Positions 50,864 through 60,381 of a DNA stretch of 64,000 bases are shown here, piece after piece. Both the position numbers and the translations under genes were made by a program. Under the pieces are notes generated by a model that was not told the DNA's origin, ran no database searches, and saw only the letters and a program-made list of their open reading frames with translations. Source of the DNA: an uncultured Candidatus Nitrosopumilus sp. Its GTDB lineage: Archaea > Thermoproteota > Nitrososphaeria > Nitrososphaerales > Nitrosopumilaceae. The stretch lies in contig OX638319.1 in NCBI GenBank assembly GCA_951812655.1, positions 682,001 to 746,000 on the forward strand, written 5' to 3'. Numbering within the stretch: the first letter of the stretch is position 1; every line of letters begins with the position of its first letter.

Positions 50864-52162
50864 ATGTCTGCCATTGCACCAAATTTCAAATTAAGTGAGT
50901 TTATCAAGTCATTGCTTGATAATATCTTCTGGGTAGTTCTTCTAGTTGTCCTAATTGGCTTACCCGCAATCATGATGATTCTGTTTGTCATCGAAATGCC
51001 TGTAATTAATGGCGACTTGCTAACACCATTTCTTGCATTAACGTGGTTAGCGGATCCTTCACGTATTCTTCCTGTAGTCAAAGCATTCATGGCAACTGAT
51101 ATCTTTAAGGTCATGGCATTTCCAGGATTTGGATTTGCAGCATTAATTGCGGCTGGTACTATCTTTGTTGAAAGAAAGATGATGGCAAAATTGCAACTTA
51201 GAGTTGGTCCTTTCTATTGTGGAAAGGTTGAAGGTATTTTACAATTAATGGGTGACGGACTAAAACTAATCTCAAAAGAAATAATCATTCCTGCAAAAGC
51301 TGATAAGCCTATCTTCTGGGCAGCACCTGTACTGTTTGTTGCTACAGCAGCAGCATTTGTGGCATTCATTCCTGTTGCTCCTGGATGGGTAGTTGCAGAT
51401 GTCGAATTAGGATTGCTTGGAGTATTTGCGGTGATTGGATTCTTCCCAATTGTTACTATCTTGTCTGCTTGGTCTGCAAACAGTAAGTTCCCCTTCATTG
51501 GAGGTATTAGGGCTTTATTCCAAATGGTTTCCTTTGAAATTCCATTAATTTTATCACTCCTTGGTGTTGTCATGTTGACTGGTTCTCTAAATCTGTCTGA
51601 AATTGCAGCTAGCCAATCTAGTTTCCCATGGATTGTATTTTTACCAATAGGCGCAATAGTCTTCTTTATTACTATGCTTGCAGAACTGGAAAGAATTCCT
51701 TTTGACTTACCTGAGGCTGAAAGTGAAATTGTAGCAGGATGGTTAACTGAACTATCTGGAATGATGTATGGTCTTGTTCAATTGGGGACATATCTGAAGC
51801 TTTATGCGTTTGCTGGATTGTTTGTGGTACTATTCCTTGGCGGTTGGAATGGTCCGATGGTTGTACCTCCGTTCCCTGCAGAACTTCTTGAGGGCGTTGA
51901 AATGGGTCCTGTGACTGTTGGTCCTTTCCCTGGACTGCCTTTATTTGATCAAGAAATGCTTAATGGCGCTTTGTGGTTTGTTCTGAAGACTGTGGCCGTG
52001 ATATTCTTTATCATACTGCCTAGAGGTGTTTTCCCAAGGATTAGAGTCGATATGTTGCTGAATCTTGGATGGACTAAGCTAATCGGGTTAGCTTTCGTTA
52101 ACATCTTTATTGCACTGGGCTTGCTTTACGCTGGTGTGTTAGGACCGGGAGGACTACAATAA
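50864..52162 (+). CDS. nuoH: Complex I subunit H
   Basis: The 432-residue membrane subunit (8 or more helices) connects the quinone site to the proton channels. It contains VERKMMAKLQLRVGPFYCGK, the LAELERIPFDLPEAESEIVA motif with conserved Glu residues, and a long hydrophobic N-terminal part. It overlaps nuoI by one base (TAATG). Confidence 0.94.
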   Translation: MSAIAPNFKLSEFIKSLLDNIFWVVLLVVLIGLPAIMMILFVIEMPVINGDLLTPFLALTWLADPSRILPVVKAFMATDIFKVMAFPGFGFAALIAAGTIFVERKMMAKLQLRVGPFYCGKVEGILQLMGDGLKLISKEIIIPAKADKPIFWAAPVLFVATAAAFVAFIPVAPGWVVADVELGLLGVFAVIGFFPIVTILSAWSANSKFPFIGGIRALFQMVSFEIPLILSLLGVVMLTGSLNLSEIAASQSSFPWIVFLPIGAIVFFITMLAELERIPFDLPEAESEIVAGWLTELSGMMYGLVQLGTYLKLYAFAGLFVVLFLGGWNGPMVVPPFPAELLEGVEMGPVTVGPFPGLPLFDQEMLNGALWFVLKTVAVIFFIILPRGVFPRIRVDMLLNLGWTKLIGLAFVNIFIALGLLYAGVLGPGGLQ

Positions 52163-52659
52163 TGGGAACTGCATCTGGGATCGTTCGTGCTCTTAATTCT
52201 GGAATAAAGCACCTTGCAATTAAGAGATTCACGCTAAGATATCCTGAAGAGAAATTAAAATTTGTCGGTGATGGTTACCAATTTGATCCCTCTACAGGTG
52301 TCGGAATTGCTGGATTGAAGGGACGTCACATGCTATTTCATGATCACTGCACTGGTTGTCAATTATGCTCAATTGCATGTGAAGGTGTAGCTGAAGCAAT
52401 TGCAATGGTTAAAGTTCCAGAAGAACAAAAACAAAACAAAAAATCAATCATGCCTCAGATTGACTACGGAAAATGTGTGTTTTGTGGTCTTTGTGTGGAT
52501 GCATGTCCGTTTTATGCGCTATACATGACTAATGACTATGAACTGTCTTCCTTTTCCAAGGAAGGTTTGATTTACACTCCTGCTCAATTACAGGTTAAAC
52601 CATACGTTGCACAAGATAGTGAAATCCAAATATCTGATAGAGGTGCCACCCATGGCTGA
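52162..52659 (+). CDS. nuoI: Complex I subunit I (two [4Fe-4S] clusters)
   Basis: The 165-residue ferredoxin-like subunit transfers electrons toward N2. Motif 1 is CTGCQLCSIACEG (Glu in place of the usual Pro after the last Cys) and motif 2 is CVFCGLCVDACP. In the absence of NuoEFG this subunit is the probable entry point for electrons from ferredoxin. It overlaps nuoJ by 8 bp. Confidence 0.93.
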   Translation: MGTASGIVRALNSGIKHLAIKRFTLRYPEEKLKFVGDGYQFDPSTGVGIAGLKGRHMLFHDHCTGCQLCSIACEGVAEAIAMVKVPEEQKQNKKSIMPQIDYGKCVFCGLCVDACPFYALYMTNDYELSSFSKEGLIYTPAQLQVKPYVAQDSEIQISDRGATHG

Positions 52660-53164
52660 TGCTGTATTTCTTGCATTAACAGTAATTACAATTGGTTCGG
52701 CGATTGCCGCACTTGAACTACGTTCACTAATTTACGGATCTATTGCTTTAATGGGAACTCTTGGCGGTATTGCTGGATTTTTCTTTTTGTTAGATGCCCC
52801 ATTTGTTGCGTTGTTCCAACTTGCAGTCTATGTTGGCTCTATCGCTGTCTTGATTTTGTTTACTGTCATGTTGGTAAAAAGAGAATTAATATTCAATAAA
52901 ATCGAAGATAAAAGAAGAAAGTTTGCAGGGCTTGGACTGATGCTTTTGGTGATGGTATCCTTAGGTGCAGTATTTTTAGATTCTGGTATCAAAACTATTA
53001 CTACTGATGAGCCTGCATCTGATTTTAGAGATATTGGAACTGACTTTGTAACATATTATTGGCCTGCATTAATTCTGATGGGATTAATTCTCGCTGGCTC
53101 TGTGACCGGAGCCCTGGTATTAGCTAAACGAGAGGATGTGGAGAATGACCAGCGAGCTAGTTGA
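52652..53164 (+). CDS. nuoJ: Complex I subunit J
   Basis: The 170-residue protein has five predicted helices, including LFQLAVYVGSIAVLILFTVM with the conserved Tyr/Val pattern of NuoJ. The start is the ATG at 52652; the open frame upstream to 52607 overlaps nuoI and lacks support. It shares its 3' end with the start of nuoK. Confidence 0.9.
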   Translation: MADAVFLALTVITIGSAIAALELRSLIYGSIALMGTLGGIAGFFFLLDAPFVALFQLAVYVGSIAVLILFTVMLVKRELIFNKIEDKRRKFAGLGLMLLVMVSLGAVFLDSGIKTITTDEPASDFRDIGTDFVTYYWPALILMGLILAGSVTGALVLAKREDVENDQRAS

Positions 53165-53450
53165 TTTTACTCTTGTTTCAATTGCCCTATTGGGAATAGG
53201 CATTTACGGTCTAGCCGTAAAGCGGAACTTTATCCGAATGCTATTTGCCGTAGAAATAATCATTAATGCAGCAAATCTCAATTTGGTGGCATTTGGAAGG
53301 TTTTTGCCTCATGCTGGAGGTCAGACTATGGCATTATTCTCTATCGCAATCGCTGCTGCAGAAGTCGCAGTTGGATTATCTTTGATAATTGTGGCATATC
53401 GTATGTATCAAAATGTCGATATTGCCGACTTTAGGAGTTTGAAAGGATAA
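53145..53450 (+). CDS. nuoK: Complex I subunit K
   Basis: The 101-residue protein has three helices with the two conserved acidic residues of NuoK (MLFAVEIIINAANLN and IAAAEVAVGLSL) that take part in proton transfer. I choose the ATG at 53145, which begins MTSELVDF; an upstream ATG at 53136 lies in nuoJ. Confidence 0.9.
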   Translation: MTSELVDFTLVSIALLGIGIYGLAVKRNFIRMLFAVEIIINAANLNLVAFGRFLPHAGGQTMALFSIAIAAAEVAVGLSLIIVAYRMYQNVDIADFRSLKG

Positions 53451-55003
53451 TGGAATATGCATTATTGCAGGCAGTTTTCTTGCCTTTACTCTTATCTCCA
53501 ATTGCATACATAATTGGAAGAAAAATGGGACCTACTCCCGCAATGTGGTTTACATTCGTAATTCTATTGTACACCACAATTCTTGTAATCAATGCAGCGT
53601 TATCTGGAACAGTAGAGGAACACTATCCATGGACAGAACAGTTTGGTGAATTTGGATTCTTGATGGATGGGCTTGCATCACCATTTGCAATAATGATCTA
53701 TGTCCTATCTACCATATTGGTACTTTATTCAAAACCATACATGATTCACAAATTCCATGAACAGTTTGAGGAGGAACAAAAGATGACCGCATCCGGAAGC
53801 GGTCAAACATCCGTAGTTGAGTCATCTTCTCTCACAAACTATGTTAATGCAAAATCTGGACTTTACTTTGCACTCTATCTTGTCTTTGCTATGGGTATGC
53901 TTGGAACTGTTCTGGCCACCAATTTGATTGAATTTTATATTTTCTTTGAGGTGATGCTCATTCCGGGTTTCTTCTTAGTAGCCCTTTGGGGAGATGGTCC
54001 GAGAAGAAAGATTGGTTTGATGTTCTTATTTTGGACTCATGCCGGAGCGGTTGTTCTATTATTAGGATTCTTAATGATCGGTCTGAGTATTGGTAGTTTT
54101 GATTTTGCGGATATCAACGAATCTGAAATTCCTCCTGATATTGTAATGATTTCTGCAATTGCTATCGCAATCGGTCTAGGAGTTAAGCTGGCTGTCTTTA
54201 TGTTCCATGTTTGGCTTCCTTATGTTCACGGTTCTGCACCTACACCTATCAGTGCATTGCTGTCACCAGCTATGATTGGAATTGGTGCTTATGGTATTTT
54301 CAGATTAATTATAGAATTCTTGCCCATGACGTTTGCAGATCTTTCAATATGGTTCCATATCTGGGGCCTTGTGACGATGCTTTATGGTGGTGCAATGGCA
54401 CTAATGCAAGATGATCTGAAACGCATGCTTGCTTATTCAAGCATCAGTCAGATGGGTTACATTCTGTTTGGTATTGGTTCAATTTCTGTACTTGGTCTTG
54501 CCGGTGCTGAGATGATGTATGTTACCCACGCAATTGGTAAGGGTATTCTCTTCATGATGGCAGGTATAATTATTGTCAAAGTAGGAACCAGGAGTATCTC
54601 CAAGCTTGGAGGATTGGCTGGTAAGATGCCAATTACTGCAGTATGTGCGGTAATCGGAGCTCTGACAATAATGGGCGTTCCGCCAACAAGCGGTTTCATG
54701 GGCGAATGGATCCTATTCTTCGGTGCTCTGGAGACTGCCATTGAAGAGGGATCGACACTTAGGGCAGTAACCTTCGGTCTTGGTCTCGTTGCAACAGCTC
54801 TTACAATGTCATACATGCTATGGATGCTAAAACGTGTATTCTTTGGAAAAACTCCTGAACATCTTGAAAATGTAAAGGAGGGAAGTTGGTACATGACTGC
54901 ACCTATGATGGTATTGGCAGGATTCTCAATCGTAGTCGGTATCTATCCTGACATTTTCTTGAAAACAATTATTCCATATATGAGCGGAGTGTTGGGGGTA
55001 TAG
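53450..55003 (+). CDS. nuoM: Complex I subunit M
   Basis: The 517-residue antiporter-like proton channel has about 14 helices. Conserved Glu in FEVMLIPGFFLV and Lys/His residues in KLAVFMFHVWLPYVHGSAPT and QDDLKRMLAYSSISQMGYI form the proton path. In this cluster M precedes L, as in other thaumarchaea. A Ser/Thr-rich loop of about 25 residues (105-130) is extra compared with bacteria. Confidence 0.93.
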   Translation: MEYALLQAVFLPLLLSPIAYIIGRKMGPTPAMWFTFVILLYTTILVINAALSGTVEEHYPWTEQFGEFGFLMDGLASPFAIMIYVLSTILVLYSKPYMIHKFHEQFEEEQKMTASGSGQTSVVESSSLTNYVNAKSGLYFALYLVFAMGMLGTVLATNLIEFYIFFEVMLIPGFFLVALWGDGPRRKIGLMFLFWTHAGAVVLLLGFLMIGLSIGSFDFADINESEIPPDIVMISAIAIAIGLGVKLAVFMFHVWLPYVHGSAPTPISALLSPAMIGIGAYGIFRLIIEFLPMTFADLSIWFHIWGLVTMLYGGAMALMQDDLKRMLAYSSISQMGYILFGIGSISVLGLAGAEMMYVTHAIGKGILFMMAGIIIVKVGTRSISKLGGLAGKMPITAVCAVIGALTIMGVPPTSGFMGEWILFFGALETAIEEGSTLRAVTFGLGLVATALTMSYMLWMLKRVFFGKTPEHLENVKEGSWYMTAPMMVLAGFSIVVGIYPDIFLKTIIPYMSGVLGV

Positions 55004-55006
55004 ATT

Positions 55007-57085
55007 ATGGCAACTGAAACTTTTGGATTACCATTTGAAGTTGGAACTCTTAGTGCTTGGCTAGTTTGGATTCTTCCATTTGCTGCAGCAATGATTATTC
55101 CAGGTGTTGGAAAATTATCCAAACATGCAACTGGCTATGTAGCTGTTGCCTTTGCTTTGATGAGTGCCTTATCTGCGGCAACCATGATTCCTGTTGCCCT
55201 AGAAGCTCATGAGATGCATAGTCAAATCATGTGGATAGAGGCAATAGGTCTCAAAGCGGGTGTACTTGCAGATCCACTTTCAATAATAATGGCAAACGTA
55301 GTTGGTTGGATTTCATTCCTCATTATGATATACAGTACAGGCTACATGAAAGGCGATAAAGATATCATGAGATTCTGGTTCTGGATGATGTTCTTTATTG
55401 GTTCTATGCAGCTAATCGTATTATCTGATAACTTGCTTCAAGTCTTCTTTGGATGGGAAGGTGTAGGGCTCGCTTCGTATGCGTTGATCAGCTTTTGGTA
55501 TCGTGATAAAAAGAAAGATCATGTGGGTGTGGAAGGTCGAACCGTTCTAGGTATGTTGGATTACTATGCTCCAACTCATGCAGGAATGAAGGCTTTCATC
55601 ATGACTAAAGTTGGCGATGTAATGATGATTGCAGGGATGCTTTTGATCTTTTTGTTTGCAGGTACTTTTGGATTTAAGGAGTTAATGGGAGATCATGAAT
55701 GGGCTATTGCCATGAATGCACAGGGATTACTGGTTCCTGCATTTGTTCTTCTCTTTGGTGGTGCTATGGGTAAATCAGCTCAATTCCCATTAAACGAATG
55801 GCTTCTAGAAGCAATGACCGGCCCTACCGCCGTATCTGCATTAATTCACGCTGCAACAATGGTCAAAGCAGGTGTGTTCTTGGTGGCAAGGATTGGCCCG
55901 ATTGTATTTGCGTTGGGAGCTGCAGGAATTATGGCGGATCAATTCTTTGAGATTATTGCGTGGGTTGGTGCAATCACTGCATTGTTACTTGCGACACAAG
56001 GCATGGTTAATAACGAAATTAAGAAAGTTCTTGCTTATTCTACTGGTTCTCAAATTGGTTACATGATGATGGCCTTGGGTGTAGCAGGATTGACACATCA
56101 ATACGTTGATGGTTATACTGCTGGATTTTTCCATTTAATCTCTCACGCAATGTTTAAGGCTTCGCTGTTCATGGCAGCAGGTTCTCTGTTGCATATTGTA
56201 GGCTCTAGATTCATGAGTGATATGGGTGGTTTACGAAAACAAATGAAGAAAACGTATGCATTCATGTGGGCTGCTGGTCTTGGTTTAATGGGCGCACCAT
56301 TTATCACAACAGGATTCTGGAGTAAGGATGCAATATTTGCCACAGTATATGAGTCTGGAAGTGAATGGGCCATGCCACTTTATGTAATTGCGGTATTAAC
56401 TGCAATAATCACCGCATTTTATACAACAAGAATGATTGGAATGGTTTTCTTTGGAAAGAACAGCAAACATATCGAGAAGATGAACCAAGAAGGACATCAA
56501 ATACATGAAGCACCAATGTCCATGTGGATTCCATACGGAATTCTTGCTGTACTTACAATTGGAATAGGTCTTATCGGTTTATCTGCAGAAGAAGGATTAC
56601 ATCACTTATTCGATGAATATCTTGAACATTCATTTGGAATTCATTCTGAACACGCTGCAAACGAGGCATCAATCTTACCTGAATTCTTGCAAGGTCTTAA
56701 TCCTGTAGCATTAGGTTCTTCATTGGTGGCATTTGCTACCGGAATTGGACTTGGCTATATCTTCTATATTGGAAGATGGGTTGATCCTGTGAAATTTGTA
56801 AATTCAAATATCTTCTTTTATTCGATTCACAAACTTTTCTTAAACAGATGGTATCTTAACGCAATAGTGTATTGGTGCTTTGTTGTGGCTCCATTGTGGT
56901 TGGCTAGAGCGATATTCAGATACTTTGAAAAGACGGCTATTGATTATGGTATGAATGATGGAGTTCAGAAAGCAGTTGGATGGAGTGCCAAGGTTGTTCA
57001 AGGGACTCAAACCGGTGTGTCACAGTCATATCTATTCGTGTTTGGAGCAGGATTGCTATTCGTAGTTCTGATATTGTTGATATAG
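55007..57085 (+). CDS. nuoL: Complex I subunit L
   Basis: The 692-residue channel subunit is the longest antiporter-like unit, with the lateral helix HL near the C-terminus. It shows GWEGVGLASYALISFWYRDK, KSAQFPLNEWLLEAMTGPTA, and NNEIKKVLAYSTGSQIGYMM. A His-rich stretch (EHSFGIHSEHAANE, about residue 540) lies in a loop. Confidence 0.93.
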   Translation: MATETFGLPFEVGTLSAWLVWILPFAAAMIIPGVGKLSKHATGYVAVAFALMSALSAATMIPVALEAHEMHSQIMWIEAIGLKAGVLADPLSIIMANVVGWISFLIMIYSTGYMKGDKDIMRFWFWMMFFIGSMQLIVLSDNLLQVFFGWEGVGLASYALISFWYRDKKKDHVGVEGRTVLGMLDYYAPTHAGMKAFIMTKVGDVMMIAGMLLIFLFAGTFGFKELMGDHEWAIAMNAQGLLVPAFVLLFGGAMGKSAQFPLNEWLLEAMTGPTAVSALIHAATMVKAGVFLVARIGPIVFALGAAGIMADQFFEIIAWVGAITALLLATQGMVNNEIKKVLAYSTGSQIGYMMMALGVAGLTHQYVDGYTAGFFHLISHAMFKASLFMAAGSLLHIVGSRFMSDMGGLRKQMKKTYAFMWAAGLGLMGAPFITTGFWSKDAIFATVYESGSEWAMPLYVIAVLTAIITAFYTTRMIGMVFFGKNSKHIEKMNQEGHQIHEAPMSMWIPYGILAVLTIGIGLIGLSAEEGLHHLFDEYLEHSFGIHSEHAANEASILPEFLQGLNPVALGSSLVAFATGIGLGYIFYIGRWVDPVKFVNSNIFFYSIHKLFLNRWYLNAIVYWCFVVAPLWLARAIFRYFEKTAIDYGMNDGVQKAVGWSAKVVQGTQTGVSQSYLFVFGAGLLFVVLILLI

Positions 57086-57098
57086 GAGATTTGATGAG

Positions 57099-58583
57099 AT
57101 GTTAGAAATTACTTCAACTCCATTGGTTTTAATCGCAATACTGGGAACGGTGGGAATACTTCTTCCTATAATCAGTATTGTTAGAAAAGAACAAGGATCA
57201 AACTCATTTTATGCTGTAATTGCATTTGCCGCATTAATTGTATCCATGGGTTATGTTGGATACCAGTTCATAAATGAGAATGTTGTATCATCTGCTCTTT
57301 TCTCTGATGATGTAATAGTTGATGATGCATTTGGTGGATTCTTTGCAATTGCAATGCTAATTGTTGCTATCTTCACCACCGTTGGCTCGTTTAATTACAT
57401 GAGAAAGCATAATTCTCCCGCTGTTTACTATTCCTTGATCCTTCTTGCAACGATAGGAATGGTGTTGGTTGCATATTCAACTGATCTAGTCATGTTATTT
57501 GTCGCGTGGGAGCTGATGAGTATTCCTACGTATATCTTGGTCGGCTATATGAAAAAGAATCCTAGCTCAAATGAAGCCGCTTTGAAATATTTCTTGTTTG
57601 GTGCGTTATCATCGGCAATTATCGTTTACGGAATCTCAATTTCATATGGATTAACTGGTTCAACCAATATTGGAGAAGTAATACAGGGCTATTCCACACT
57701 CGATCCTTCACTTTTGCCTCTTGCACTACTTTCAGTTGGAATGTTTATCGCAGGATTTGGATTCAAGATGGGACTCGTGCCTTTCCATCAGTGGTTGCCA
57801 GATACCTATGAGGGAGCTCCACCTGCTATTACTGCACTATTGGCCGCTGCAACAAAGAAAGCCGGATTTGCTGCGACAATCAGAATTGTGGTTTTGGGAA
57901 TGGTCGTTCTAAATCTTGATTGGACATTGGCACTTGGTATAATCGCAATCATGACAATGACAATTGGCAATGTTGCTGCAATCATGCAAAAGAATATTTC
58001 CAGAATGTTGGCTTATTCTAGTATCGCACATGCAGGCTATATCTTGATTGGATTAGCTGTTGCGCCTCACAGTTCTCTTGGTTTACAAGGATCTTTGTAC
58101 CAAATAATGAACCATGCAGTCATGAAAGGTGCTGCGTTTATTGCAATTACAGGTATCGTTACAACTCTTGCAGTTACTCACATTGACAAACTTAAGGGTC
58201 TTGGAAGAAGAATGCCGATTACTGCACTAGGACTCGTGCTTGCATTGTTTGCATTAGCTGGAATTCCTCCTCTTTCCGGATTCTGGAGTAAGTTGATGTT
58301 GTTTGGTAGTGCATTAGATGCTAGTTCTGCATTATGGTGGGCTCCTTGGCTTGCAATTGCAGGTGTTCTTAACAGTGCGTTGTCTCTTGCTTACTACGGC
58401 TGGTTAACAAGAAAAATGTACTTTGAGGGAGAAAATGAAAAGAGAGTTGCAGAACCAAAATCAATCATTGCCGTGATGATCTTCTCATCTATATTCCTAG
58501 TAGGATTTGGTGTATATCCGGAACCCTTGCTGAAATTTGTAGAGCTCGCGACTCCTGTGGTTAGTTTGGGTCTTATGCCTTAA
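57099..58583 (+). CDS. nuoN: Complex I subunit N
   Basis: The 494-residue antiporter-like subunit closes the operon. It has AWELMSIPTYILVGYMKKN, KMGLVPFHQWLPDTYEGAPP and QKNISRMLAYSSIAHAGYIL. Its stop TAA is inside the first copy of a 67-bp tandem duplication shared with the convergent prenyl synthase gene. The end of the protein (VVSLGLMP) is encoded within that repeat. Confidence 0.93.
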   Translation: MLEITSTPLVLIAILGTVGILLPIISIVRKEQGSNSFYAVIAFAALIVSMGYVGYQFINENVVSSALFSDDVIVDDAFGGFFAIAMLIVAIFTTVGSFNYMRKHNSPAVYYSLILLATIGMVLVAYSTDLVMLFVAWELMSIPTYILVGYMKKNPSSNEAALKYFLFGALSSAIIVYGISISYGLTGSTNIGEVIQGYSTLDPSLLPLALLSVGMFIAGFGFKMGLVPFHQWLPDTYEGAPPAITALLAAATKKAGFAATIRIVVLGMVVLNLDWTLALGIIAIMTMTIGNVAAIMQKNISRMLAYSSIAHAGYILIGLAVAPHSSLGLQGSLYQIMNHAVMKGAAFIAITGIVTTLAVTHIDKLKGLGRRMPITALGLVLALFALAGIPPLSGFWSKLMLFGSALDASSALWWAPWLAIAGVLNSALSLAYYGWLTRKMYFEGENEKRVAEPKSIIAVMIFSSIFLVGFGVYPEPLLKFVELATPVVSLGLMP

Positions 58584-58670
58584 ACGATGTAAATTTTATC
58601 AATTTTGTAGAGCTCGCGACTCCTGTGGTTAGTTTGGGTCTTATGCCTTAAACGATGTAAATTTTATCAA
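58536..58670. repeat. 67-bp direct tandem duplication at the nuoN/prenyl synthase junction
   Basis: Copies 58536-58602 and 58604-58670 (period 68) appear identical throughout; the bases beside them differ. Copy 1 holds the nuoN stop (58581-58583); copy 2 holds the prenyl synthase stop (58641-58643). In a single-copy ancestor the two stops would overlap by about 11 bp. Confidence 0.95.
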
Positions 58671-59492
58671 ATTGTCTAAGTTCATTTTTGCGTCACTGTC
58701 TGGGATTTTTCTTAAGCTTGTTCTGGCTTTTTCTGAAAATTCTTTTAGTAACTCTTCCATTTTGTTGAACACGTCTCTGGGGTCTGAGCTCTTTTTAATC
58801 AGCAAGTTGAACAGTTTGTCCTCATTTTTCCAATCTAGTAAATCATCTCGAATCTGATATGCAATTCCAAGATTTTTTCCATATGACGTTAGCAATTCAA
58901 TTTGTTCATCTGTCCCGTTAGCAATTATTGCTCCAGCTCTGGCTGCTACTTCAAATGCCGTTGCAGTTTTGTATTCAATTACTTTGAGGTAATCATCAAA
59001 TGTCACATCTTCACTGGTCTCCAATCTGCCTTCTATCATCTCCCCTTCACTCATCAGCATGGCAGTGGTTGCCAAATCTTTAGTAATTCTCGCATTGTCT
59101 AACCTGGATGAGATTGCCAAAATTAACCCCAAAACAAAATCCCCTGTTAGGACACTGGTGTTGTACCCGTACTTGATGTGGAATGGTTCTTTCTGCCTTC
59201 TCATAGTCTCATTATCTATTATGTCATCATGAATGATTGATTCCATGTGTAGAAATTCAACAGCACAAGAAGCTGCTAACACGTTTTCATCGATTTTACC
59301 CACTGTTTCTGCAGATAAATTCAAAATAATTGGTCTTATTCGCTTGCCGCCTTCTAAGGAATATTTTAGTGGTTCAATAAATTCAGATTCAGAGTATATT
59401 GAAAGTTCATCTTCAAGAGCTTGATCTATTCTTTTGATATATTTTCCATAGGTTTCAAGTAGAGGATTTATCTCGATATTTTTCCTGTCCAA
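58641..59492 (-). CDS. Polyprenyl (geranylgeranyl/farnesyl) diphosphate synthase
   Basis: The enzyme (283 residues from the TTG at 59492) condenses isopentenyl units for archaeal membrane lipids. It has GGKRIRPIILNL, the first Asp-rich motif HDDIIDNETMRRQ, and the second QIRDDLLDW; a small residue pattern before motif 1 suggests a C20 product. An apparent extension to 59693 overlaps the tRNA-Glu gene and is rejected. A TTG at 59507 is another possible start. The C-terminus (TSFKA) lies in the tandem repeat. Confidence 0.88.
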   Translation of the reverse strand: MDRKNIEINPLLETYGKYIKRIDQALEDELSIYSESEFIEPLKYSLEGGKRIRPIILNLSAETVGKIDENVLAASCAVEFLHMESIIHDDIIDNETMRRQKEPFHIKYGYNTSVLTGDFVLGLILAISSRLDNARITKDLATTAMLMSEGEMIEGRLETSEDVTFDDYLKVIEYKTATAFEVAARAGAIIANGTDEQIELLTSYGKNLGIAYQIRDDLLDWKNEDKLFNLLIKKSSDPRDVFNKMEELLKEFSEKARTSLRKIPDSDAKMNLDNLIKFTSFKA

Positions 59493-59537
59493 GATGAGCC
59501 TGATCAAAAAACTTTGCCGTACGTAAATAAATCTTGG

Positions 59538-59628
59538 TGCTCCAGCCGGGATTTTCATCGAATGATTTTGAACCCGGGATCTTTGCCTTGAAAGGGCAAA
59601 ATGCTTGACCGGTCTACACCACTGGAAC
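59538..59628 (-). tRNA. tRNA-Glu (anticodon TTC) with a 15-nt T-loop insertion
   Basis: Acceptor GTTCCAG/CTGGAGC, discriminator A, and CCA encoded at 59535-59537. Anticodon stem TTGCC/GGCAA closes CTTTCAA (anticodon TTC). The T-stem CCGGG/CCCGG encloses 22 nt (59551-59572) instead of 7. Removing 15 nt restores TTCAAAT, and the extra part contains the hairpin TCAT-TCG-ATGA, as expected of a non-canonical archaeal tRNA intron. The exact cut sites are not certain. Confidence 0.88.
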
Positions 59629-59708
59629 CCATGAAAATTCTGTATTCTGACCATAAAATCTTTTGTAAACCACAAAGATTTTTTTACTGGCAATTTTGAC
59701 GTTGAATC

Positions 59709-60341
59709 ATGAGCGTAATAAAAAAGATTGATGAAATGATTGAAGAAAGAAGTTTACTAAAACACCCATTCTACCAAATGTGGTCTGATGGGAAGTTAAC
59801 TAGAGAATCTCTTGCAGGCTATTCTAAAGAATATTTTCAACTTGTTAAAGCGGTTCCATCATTTATGACTCCTATAATAGACAAGTCCCCTGATTCTGTA
59901 GTCCGTGAATTAGTTGAAAACCAACAGGAAGAATCTGATCATATCAAACCGTGGATAGAATTTGCTGGAGAGCTTGGAATATCTGAGGATGAACTAACTT
60001 CTTATTCTGGCACATCAAAAACCCGCAAAGCAGTTTCTGATTTGAATGCACTTATGAACACTTTTGACGGTGGCGCCTGCGCCATGTATGCATTTGAAAA
60101 AGAGATTCCTAAAATTAGTCAAACCAAACTTGATGGATTGGCAGAATTTTACGGGATGACAAGTAACGACGCAACGCAATACTTCAAACTCCACACTGAA
60201 GCTGACATTAGACATGCTGCATCCTGGAGAAATATTGTAGATTCATCTTCTGTTGATTCAGAAGTCTTGATTGAAATTGCGGACAAATCAATCTCTGCGC
60301 AGAATTTGCTGCTTGACAGTTGTTTTGAAGAATACTGTTAA
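59709..60341 (+). CDS. TenA/PqqC/CADD-like (heme-oxygenase fold) protein
   Basis: The 210-residue, all-helical protein shows NQQEESDHIKPWIEFAGELG and YFKLHTEADIRHAASW, which carry the Glu/His and His/Asp positions used as a di-metal site in CADD-type proteins, together with Tyr/His near the N-terminus. In bacteria CADD makes p-aminobenzoate from an internal Tyr. Whether this thaumarchaeal protein does so is only inferred. Thiaminase TenA or another metal oxidase remain options. Confidence 0.65.
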   Translation: MSVIKKIDEMIEERSLLKHPFYQMWSDGKLTRESLAGYSKEYFQLVKAVPSFMTPIIDKSPDSVVRELVENQQEESDHIKPWIEFAGELGISEDELTSYSGTSKTRKAVSDLNALMNTFDGGACAMYAFEKEIPKISQTKLDGLAEFYGMTSNDATQYFKLHTEADIRHAASWRNIVDSSSVDSEVLIEIADKSISAQNLLLDSCFEEYC

Positions 60342-60381
60342 CCTCACAACATTTTAAACCTGAGAAAGGCTATTTTGCTTA

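Noticed and set aside
58641-59693. Prenyl synthase extended to 350 residues
   Set aside because: The extension is translated from the tRNA-Glu gene; family proteins start near EINPLLETYGKY.
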